Under the pieces are notes generated by a model. That model saw nothing but the letters and a program-made list of their open reading frames with translations. It was not told the DNA's origin and did no database searches. A stretch of 34,892 nucleotides of DNA from Actinomycetes bacterium (GTDB taxonomy: Bacteria > Actinomycetota > Acidimicrobiia > Acidimicrobiales > RAAP-2). This document shows positions 29,647-34,892 of this stretch, piece after piece; position 1 is the first letter of the stretch; each line of letters starts with the position of its first letter. A program made the position numbers and the translations under genes. The stretch spans positions 1 through 34,892 of the forward strand of contig JAJYVT010000030.1 of assembly GCA_021791845.1 (NCBI GenBank), written 5' to 3'.

Positions 29647-32081
29647 GCGGCCGGCGCGCCGCCGCGCCCGCCCCTCCCGGACAGCCTCCCGGACAGCCTC
29701 CCGGGCACCCGCCCGGGCACCCGCCCGGACACCCGCCCGGACAGCGGCGGCAGGATGCGCCGCCCGCTGACGCCGAGCCCCCAGCCGGCGGCGAGCAGGA
29801 CGAGGCCCAGCGCCAGCGCCGCCAGCCCGGCGCCCTCGTGGGGCGGCTCGAAGGTGAAGCGGAGCCGCACCGTGCCGCCCCCGACGCGGACCTGCTGGAA
29901 GAGCGGGCCGGACGCCGAGACGGTGAGGGCGCGGCCGCCCGCGGTTGCCGACCACCCCGGCATCGCCAGCTCGCGGCGCACGATCGTGGCCGGGCCCCGG
30001 CACGTGGCCGTCACGCCCGCCACCGACTCGTGGCTGAGCCGGCACGACCCGGCAACCACCGAGTAGAGGGGCGCGGGGCGGGGGAGCCGGTACACGTCGG
30101 CGACGCCGTCCGAGTACACGAGGGTCAGGCCCATGGCGTGCGCGAGCGAGGCGGGGACGAACCCGGGCGCCGCCAGGAGCACGCGCACTCCGATGGCCTC
30201 GTAGGCCGCCTCGTGGTCGGCCAGCTCCCGCAGCGGGCCCGGCCCGGTGGGGCGCTGCTGCGTCGCCCCGGTGAAGATGGTGGGGACCACGTTGGGGTCG
30301 AGGCGCGACACGATCGCCCGGGCGTAGCGCTTGGGGATCGGCAGGTCGTTGATGGCGGCCTCGCCCACGCGGTAGTAGCTGCCGTAGTTGGGCTGGAACG
30401 GGCCGAGGGTGAAGAACCGGCCGTCGCCCACCTGGTGCCGCACGGTCTCGACCAGCCGGGTGTCGACGGTCGCCTGCCGCGGCGCCGAGAGCTCGGGGAC
30501 GACGAACATCGCCAGCGCGTCCAGCACCAGGCACCCCACGAGGACGCCCTGCCGGATCCGGCCCCGGAGGGCGACGGCGCCGACGGCCACCACGGCCAGC
30601 ATGCCGAGCCCCCATCCGAGCGACCCCAGGACCCATGTGCGGGCGTGGGGTGTCCCCTGGACGGCTGTGACCACGCCCCGCCCGGCGTCGAGGGCGCCGA
30701 GGACGGCGGCGGCCGACACGCACAGTGACACCAGCACGTACCAGGCCGGCACCGCCCTCCGCCGGATGTCGTCGATGGCCAGCGCCGCGAGGACGACGAG
30801 CGCCAGCTCGATCGAGGGCGGGACGTAGCGGTAGGCGGCGACCTGGCGCATGGCGGGCAGGAGGTCGAAGAGATGCTGGAGCGGCGCGACCCCGTAGATG
30901 CGGCCCAGCCCGACCACGATCCACACCACCAGGACGACGCGCAGCGCCCGCAGCCGCCGGCTCCAGCACCCGATCACGCCGAAGATGAGCAGCGTCGTCG
31001 TGAGGTAGCCGCCCACGTTGTCCCAGACGGCCTGGAGCGTCGGGTTGGACGCGCCGAAGCCGAAGATGGGCCCGAACACGTAGGGGAGGAGGAGCGATGC
31101 CACGCCGGCGTGGGGCAGGGCGGCGTGGTCGAAGCCGCTGCCGTGGTCCCCCAGGTACGCCGAGTGCAGGTAGTCGACGAACGCCACCACGATGGGCGCG
31201 GCCAGCGCCCCGCCCACCACCACCCCGGCCGCGAGCTTGCGGGCGTAGCGCCCGATCGCCGCGCCCTCGAGGCCCCAGAGCCGTGCCAGCGCCCAGAGGA
31301 CCGCGAGCAGCCCGTCGAGATAAGCCGTCTCGGGGAAGCCGGCGTACAGCGAGAGCGCCACCGCGGCCGCCACGAGGCCCCAGCGGTGCCCGCTCCCCGA
31401 GGCGGCCGACGCCCGGGCCCGCTCGACGCCGAGGAGCAGCAGGGGGAGCAGGGCGATGGGGTTGACCGGGGCGTGCTGGAACCACGAGAAGGTCCCGTCG
31501 AGGGCGAAGGCGCACCCGGCGCCGGCGGCCACCCAGCGGGCGACGCCGAGCCGGAGGAGGAGCCGCCAGGTGGCGACGCCCGTCGCCAGCTCCAACAGGA
31601 CGTGGAAGGGCAGCTGCCCGCCGGGGAGGGCCAGCAGGAGGGTGAGGGGGAAGAGGGCCGCCGACTGCATCTCGCCGGCGAGCGGCGACCCCACCCCCTC
31701 GAAGGGGTCCCACCAGGGCAGGTGGCCGTGGAGGAGGTCGAGCGCCGCCAGGTGGCCGAGCGCCTGGGAGGTGAAGCCGCTGTTGGCGTCGATGGTGGAC
31801 TGGCCGGGGAGCAGGCCGGCGGTGGTGGAGGTGACGAGGTGGCTCACCGAGCCGAGGGGGTTGGGGTCGAAGAACCCGAGGAGGTACAGGAGGTTCGCCG
31901 CCACCACGGTGCCGACGATGAGCGCCAGCGGGCCCCAGGTGCCGCGCCACGCCGGGATCCCCGTGGCCGGGGTGTGCGCGGTGGTCGCCGACGCGGCCCC
32001 CTCCGCCGGTGTCGCGTCGGCGGCCGCCGTCCCCCCGGTGCCCCTGGCCGCTGCCGTCGTCCCCTCGGCCGCTGGCTGCAC
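29643..32081 (-). CDS. YfhO-like multi-pass membrane protein 2, 812 aa
   Basis: It is a close paralogue of the 817-aa protein, with the same order of segments: LGFFDPNPLGSVSHL after TM1, LDLLHGHLPWWDPFEGVGSP, QLPFHVLLELATGVATWRLL, FSWFQHAPVNPIALLPLLLLGVERARA, FPETAYLDGLLAVLWAL, LPYVFGPIFGF, and the extracytoplasmic ELAMPGWSATAGGRALTV before a last TM segment. It is a probable lipid-linked-sugar transferase or envelope polymer modifier. GTG 32081 was chosen because TAACCT lies 8 nt upstream; a longer open frame runs on antisense to the methyltransferase gene. The N-terminal ~45 residues are a disordered Ala/Thr-rich stretch. The C-terminus is an SGR/PGR repeat coded by a 12-nt tandem repeat. 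The stop codon interlocks with that of ppx. Confidence 0.85.
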   Translation of the reverse strand: MQPAAEGTTAAARGTGGTAAADATPAEGAASATTAHTPATGIPAWRGTWGPLALIVGTVVAANLLYLLGFFDPNPLGSVSHLVTSTTAGLLPGQSTIDANSGFTSQALGHLAALDLLHGHLPWWDPFEGVGSPLAGEMQSAALFPLTLLLALPGGQLPFHVLLELATGVATWRLLLRLGVARWVAAGAGCAFALDGTFSWFQHAPVNPIALLPLLLLGVERARASAASGSGHRWGLVAAAVALSLYAGFPETAYLDGLLAVLWALARLWGLEGAAIGRYARKLAAGVVVGGALAAPIVVAFVDYLHSAYLGDHGSGFDHAALPHAGVASLLLPYVFGPIFGFGASNPTLQAVWDNVGGYLTTTLLIFGVIGCWSRRLRALRVVLVVWIVVGLGRIYGVAPLQHLFDLLPAMRQVAAYRYVPPSIELALVVLAALAIDDIRRRAVPAWYVLVSLCVSAAAVLGALDAGRGVVTAVQGTPHARTWVLGSLGWGLGMLAVVAVGAVALRGRIRQGVLVGCLVLDALAMFVVPELSAPRQATVDTRLVETVRHQVGDGRFFTLGPFQPNYGSYYRVGEAAINDLPIPKRYARAIVSRLDPNVVPTIFTGATQQRPTGPGPLRELADHEAAYEAIGVRVLLAAPGFVPASLAHAMGLTLVYSDGVADVYRLPRPAPLYSVVAGSCRLSHESVAGVTATCRGPATIVRRELAMPGWSATAGGRALTVSASGPLFQQVRVGGGTVRLRFTFEPPHEGAGLAALALGLVLLAAGWGLGVSGRRILPPLSGRVSGRVPGRVPGRLSGRLSGRGGRGGAPAA
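29674..29745. repeat. 12-nt tandem repeat, six copies
   Basis: Six copies of a unit like CTCCCGGACAGC with drift at a few positions. Read on the minus strand it codes (L/V)(S/P)GR four-residue repeats at the C-terminus of YfhO-like protein 2. Being a multiple of 3, it can vary in number without a frameshift. Confidence 0.9.
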
Positions 32082-32089
32082 GGCCGTGG

Positions 32090-32095
32090 AGGTTA
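32090..32095 (-). promoter_or_regulatory. -10 box (TAACCT) of YfhO-like gene 2
   Basis: TAACCT on the minus strand ends 8 nt before the GTG at 32081, and decides the start against the longer open frame. Confidence 0.6.
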
Positions 32096-32129
32096 GATCG
32101 CCGACACCGGCGGCGGTGGGCCCTCCCGA

Positions 32130-32135
32130 TAGTCT
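32130..32135 (+). promoter_or_regulatory. -10 box (TAGTCT) of the methyltransferase-GT2 gene
   Basis: GATAGTCT, identical to the YfhO-like gene 1 box, ends 7 nt before GTG 32143. The divergent gene pair is separated by 61 nt. Confidence 0.6.
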
Positions 32136-32142
32136 CGACCGG

Positions 32143-34779
32143 GTGGAACCCGACGCCCCGACCCCGGGTGCCGCACGCCCCGGTTGCGATCGCGGTGCCC
32201 CGGCCGTGCCCGAAGGACCTGGAGGAGGGCGGCCTGCCGGCCCCGTCGGGCGGCCGCCGGGCGCCCTGTCGGCCGACGCCGTGGCCGAGGAGATCGTGCG
32301 CAGCCTCGCCCCCCGGTCCGTCTTCGACGCCGGGTGCGGCCATGGCCGGCTGGTGGCGGCCCTGTGGGCCCGGGGGGTCGAGGCCGCCGGGCGCGACGCC
32401 ACAGCGGAGGCCGTTGCCGGCGCCCCGGCCGAGGCGCGGGCCAGCGTGACCGTGGGCGCCGCCACCGAGCCCATCGGGGGTCACTACGACCTGGTCGTCA
32501 GCATCGGCGTGGCCGAGCGGCTCCGGCCGGCGGAGGCCGGCCGGGCCCTCGACGCCCTGGTCGGCGCGGCGGACCGGGTCCTCTTTGCGCCCGGCGTGCC
32601 GGGGGCCGAGGACCACCCGAGCCGCCAGACCGTCCGGCCGGCCGCCTACTGGCTCCGCCAGTTCGTGGCCCGCGGCTTCGCTCCGGTCCTCGCCCACGAC
32701 GCCAGCTACGTCGGCCCCCACGGGGTGCTGCTGGAGCGCCGGGCCGGGCCCGTCCCCGACGACGTGGTGATCGGCGCGGCCGAGCTGCTGACGACCCGTG
32801 GCCGCCTGCAGCGGGCCCTGGCCCGCGTCGGGAGCGGCGGGCCGCCGGTCACGCCGCCGGGGCTGCGGGAGCTGGAGCAGCGCTTCACCCACCTCGTCCG
32901 AGAGCTGACGGCGTGGCAGCAGGAAGCGGAGCGGCTGGGCGCCGAGGTGGAGGCGCTCCAGTCCACGAGGGTCATGCGCTACTCCCGCCTGGCCCGCCAG
33001 GCGTACGGGTCCGTCCGGCGCCGGCTGTCGGCGCCGGTGGCGCCCCCGGCACCCCGGTGGGCCGGTGCGGTGGCGTACGAGCGGTGGGTGGCGGAGTTCG
33101 ACGAGATGACCGACGACCGCCGCCGGGCCATCGACGAGCGCCTCGCCCGGTCGGGGGCCCGGCCCCTCGTGTCGGTGCTCGTGCCCGTGTACGACACCCC
33201 CGAGCGCTACCTGCGCGAGGCGATCGAGTCGGTGCTGGCCCAGCGCTACCAGCACTGGGAGCTCTGCCTGGTGGACGACTGCTCGACGGCGGCGTGGGTC
33301 CCCAAGGTGCTCGAGGAGTACTCGGCCCGCGATCCGCGGGTGCGCGTCGTCCGGCGGCCCGAGAACGGCCACATCTCGGCCGCCTCCAACACCGCCCTCG
33401 AGATGGCGGCGGGCGAGTGGGTGGTCCTGCTCGACCACGACGACACGCTGGCCGAGCACGCCCTGGCGCTGTGCGTGCTGGCGCTGGACGACCGGCCCGA
33501 CGCCGGGCTCGTCTACAGCGACGAGGACAAGATCGACGAGTCCGGCACCCGGTCGGTCCCCTTCTTCAAGCCGGACTTCGACCCGCTGCTGCTCCTGGCC
33601 CAGAACTACGTGTGCCACCTCACGATGCTGCGGCGGGACCTGGCCCGGCGCGTCGGCGGGTTCCGGGTCGGCATGGAGGGCAGCCAGGACTGGGACCTCG
33701 TGCTGCGGGCCACCGAGCAGCTCCGACCCGACCAGGTGGTGCACGTGCCCCACGTCCTCTACCACTGGCGGGTGCACCCCGGCTCCACCGCCGCCGCGCT
33801 GGAGGCCAAGCCCTACGCCGTGGACGCGGGGCGCCGGGCGGTCGCCGACCACCTGGCTCGGGTGGGCGCGGCGGCGGAGCTGATCGTCAACGAGGCCACC
33901 GGCGTCGTGCGCGTCCGCTGGCCCCTCCCCGACCCGCCGCCCAAGGTGAGCGTCGTCATCCCCACCCGGGACGGCAAGTACCTGGCGCAGTGCCTCGAGA
34001 GCCTCTTCGCCACCACCGCCTACCCCGACTTCGAGGTGATCGTGGTCGACAACGGCAGCGTGCTCGACGAGACCCAGCACGTCCTGCGCCGCTTTGGCGG
34101 CGCCCTCACCGTGCTGCGCGACGAGCGCCCGTTCAACTTCTCCGCCCTCAACAACGCCGCCGTGGCCCGGGCGAGCGGGGACGTCGTGTGCCTCATGAAC
34201 GACGACTGCGAGGTCACCGACCAGGGCTGGCTGGAGGAGATGGTGGGCCAGCTGCTCCAGCCGGGCGTGGGGATCGTGGGGGCGAAGCTGCTGTACGCCG
34301 ACGGCCACATCCAGCATGCCGGCGTCATCCTGGGCATCGGCGGGGTCGCCGGCCACTCGCACCGCATGTTCGACCGCCTGGCCCACGGCCACTTCGGGTA
34401 CCTCCACACGCCGCGCTCGCTGTCGGCCGTCACCGCCGCCTGCATGGTCGTGCGGCGCCAGGTCTACGAGCAGCTGGGCGGGCTCGACGAGACCAACCTG
34501 ACGGTGGCCTTCAACGACGTGGACTTCTGCATCCGTGCCGGGGAGGCGGGATGGCGGGTGGTGTGGAGCCCCCACGCCGTCCTGACGCACCACGAGTCGG
34601 TGAGCCGGGGCTACGACGTGGTGGTCCGGCCCGCCGCCTTCCAGGAGGAGGTGGGGTACATGGAGCGTCGCTGGGGCCGGCTGCTGCGCAACGACCCCGC
34701 CTACAACCCCAACCTGACCCTGGAGGACACCGACTTCTCCCTGGCGTTCCCGCCCCGCGCCTTCTGGCGGGGAGCCTAG
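32143..34779 (+). CDS. Methyltransferase-like / tandem GT2 glycosyltransferase fusion, 878 aa
   Basis: Three modules are visible. Residues about 45-200 look like a class I SAM methyltransferase (SVFDAGCGHGRLVAALWARG, YDLVVSIGVAERL). Residues 240-275 are a likely coiled coil (LRELEQRFTHLVRELTAWQQ). Then come two GT-A domains: 341-545 (VSVLVPVYDTPERYL, LCLVDDCS at 375-381, LDHDDTL with DXD at 431-434, YSDEDKID) and 600-830 (VSVVIPTRDGKYLAQCLESL, VVDNGS at 635-639, CLMNDDCEVTD at 683-693, FNDVDFCIR). Such fusions build or modify extracellular polysaccharides such as O-antigen-like chains. It is cytoplasmic, having no TM. The first ~40 residues are Pro/Gly-rich and poorly conserved in style. The GTG at 32143 is set by the -10 box; the upstream frame is open but overlaps the divergent gene. 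Confidence 0.9.
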   Translation: MEPDAPTPGAARPGCDRGAPAVPEGPGGGRPAGPVGRPPGALSADAVAEEIVRSLAPRSVFDAGCGHGRLVAALWARGVEAAGRDATAEAVAGAPAEARASVTVGAATEPIGGHYDLVVSIGVAERLRPAEAGRALDALVGAADRVLFAPGVPGAEDHPSRQTVRPAAYWLRQFVARGFAPVLAHDASYVGPHGVLLERRAGPVPDDVVIGAAELLTTRGRLQRALARVGSGGPPVTPPGLRELEQRFTHLVRELTAWQQEAERLGAEVEALQSTRVMRYSRLARQAYGSVRRRLSAPVAPPAPRWAGAVAYERWVAEFDEMTDDRRRAIDERLARSGARPLVSVLVPVYDTPERYLREAIESVLAQRYQHWELCLVDDCSTAAWVPKVLEEYSARDPRVRVVRRPENGHISAASNTALEMAAGEWVVLLDHDDTLAEHALALCVLALDDRPDAGLVYSDEDKIDESGTRSVPFFKPDFDPLLLLAQNYVCHLTMLRRDLARRVGGFRVGMEGSQDWDLVLRATEQLRPDQVVHVPHVLYHWRVHPGSTAAALEAKPYAVDAGRRAVADHLARVGAAAELIVNEATGVVRVRWPLPDPPPKVSVVIPTRDGKYLAQCLESLFATTAYPDFEVIVVDNGSVLDETQHVLRRFGGALTVLRDERPFNFSALNNAAVARASGDVVCLMNDDCEVTDQGWLEEMVGQLLQPGVGIVGAKLLYADGHIQHAGVILGIGGVAGHSHRMFDRLAHGHFGYLHTPRSLSAVTAACMVVRRQVYEQLGGLDETNLTVAFNDVDFCIRAGEAGWRVVWSPHAVLTHHESVSRGYDVVVRPAAFQEEVGYMERRWGRLLRNDPAYNPNLTLEDTDFSLAFPPRAFWRGA

Positions 34780-34818
34780 CGGGAGTTTCCGGGCTATCTC
34801 GTGGTGATGGGATGTAGG

Positions 34819-34869
34819 CCCAGGTCAACAGGGGTGTTTTGGACGGGCTGCTGTATTACCCAGGTCAAC
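34819..34869. repeat. Two 11-nt direct repeats at a 40-nt period
   Basis: CCCAGGTCAAC is at 34819-34829 and again at 34859-34869. The DNA after the last stop (34780-34892) is visibly less GC-rich than the rest and holds no gene that can be followed to the window edge. Spaced terminal repeats of this kind are known from IS21-family ends, but no transposase is present to prove it. Confidence 0.5.
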
Positions 34870-34892
34870 GCGTGGGGGCGTAAGCGTCGAGT

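Noticed and set aside
29674-29745. CRISPR-like regular repeat
   Set aside because: The unit is 12 nt with no spacers, in frame with a protein tail. It is a coding microsatellite.
31456-32142. In-frame upstream extension of the methyltransferase-GT2 gene
   Set aside because: The extension lies antisense to YfhO-like gene 2, has no domain and ignores the -10 box placed 7 nt before GTG 32143.
32082-32474. Longer N-terminus for YfhO-like protein 2
   Set aside because: The added ~130 residues are low-complexity and antisense to the methyltransferase domain; TAACCT 8 nt before GTG 32081 gives a better start and a length equal to the paralogue.

Overview
The window is about 34.9 kb of very GC-rich DNA (clearly above 70% by eye) from an actinobacterium. 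Four things support this: many GTG starts, DUF501, DivIC/FtsB and bL37/bS22-type small proteins, and a gene order matching a known actinobacterial block. From memory, Mycobacterium tuberculosis Rv1003-Rv1026 carries rsmI, metG, tatD, ksgA, ispE, tRNA-Gln, glmU, prs, rplY, pth, mfd, mazG, eno, divIC, DUF501 and ppx, and the order here is very similar. rpfB and pks16 of that block are absent. A deep-branching lineage such as Acidimicrobiia is possible but is inference.

Layout. 1-1277: tail of an unidentified gene, a 97-aa hypothetical protein and a STAS-domain protein. 1281-2425 (minus): a two-gene operon of an unknown protein and a secreted-repeat lipoprotein. 2513-3858: VOC-family protein and a GDPD-type phosphodiesterase. 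3947-4030 (minus): ribosomal protein bL37 (27 aa). 4073-9600: translationally coupled run DUF192, rsmI, metG, tatD, rsmA, ispE. 9633-9731 (minus): ribosomal protein bS22 (32 aa). 10142-12189 (minus): MprAB-like two-component system. 12415-12487: tRNA-Gln(UUG). 12497-13072 (minus): two-TM membrane protein. 13165-25489: glmU (short), prs, rplY, pth, mfd, a parvulin-like secreted protein, a methylase-MazG fusion, eno, divIC, DUF501. 25581-34779: a GT2 gene of the dolichyl-phosphate-mannose synthase type, two paralogous YfhO-like membrane proteins on either side of ppx, and an 878-aa methyltransferase-GT2-GT2 fusion. The final ~110 bases are less GC-rich, with two 11-base direct repeats that could be an insertion-sequence end.

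How the genes work together. The 4.0-25.5 kb core is translation and rRNA/tRNA maintenance (MetRS, RsmA, RsmI, Pth, bL25, bL37, bS22), isoprenoid and nucleotide-sugar precursor supply (IspE, GlmU, Prs), repair (Mfd, MazG) and division (DivIC). The 25.6-34.8 kb part looks like a cell-envelope glycosylation cassette built around ppx: a polyprenyl-phosphate sugar synthase candidate, two candidate lipid-linked-sugar transferases and a large soluble glycosyltransferase.

A regulatory theme recurs. At least 13 genes have a TAnnnT hexamer ending 6-9 nt before an ATG or GTG start with no Shine-Dalgarno sequence, the signature of leaderless mRNAs. GlmU lacks the part that carries the acetyltransferase active site. 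No CRISPR array, rRNA operon, prophage or defence system was seen. No stretch of more than about 300 bases lacks a gene.
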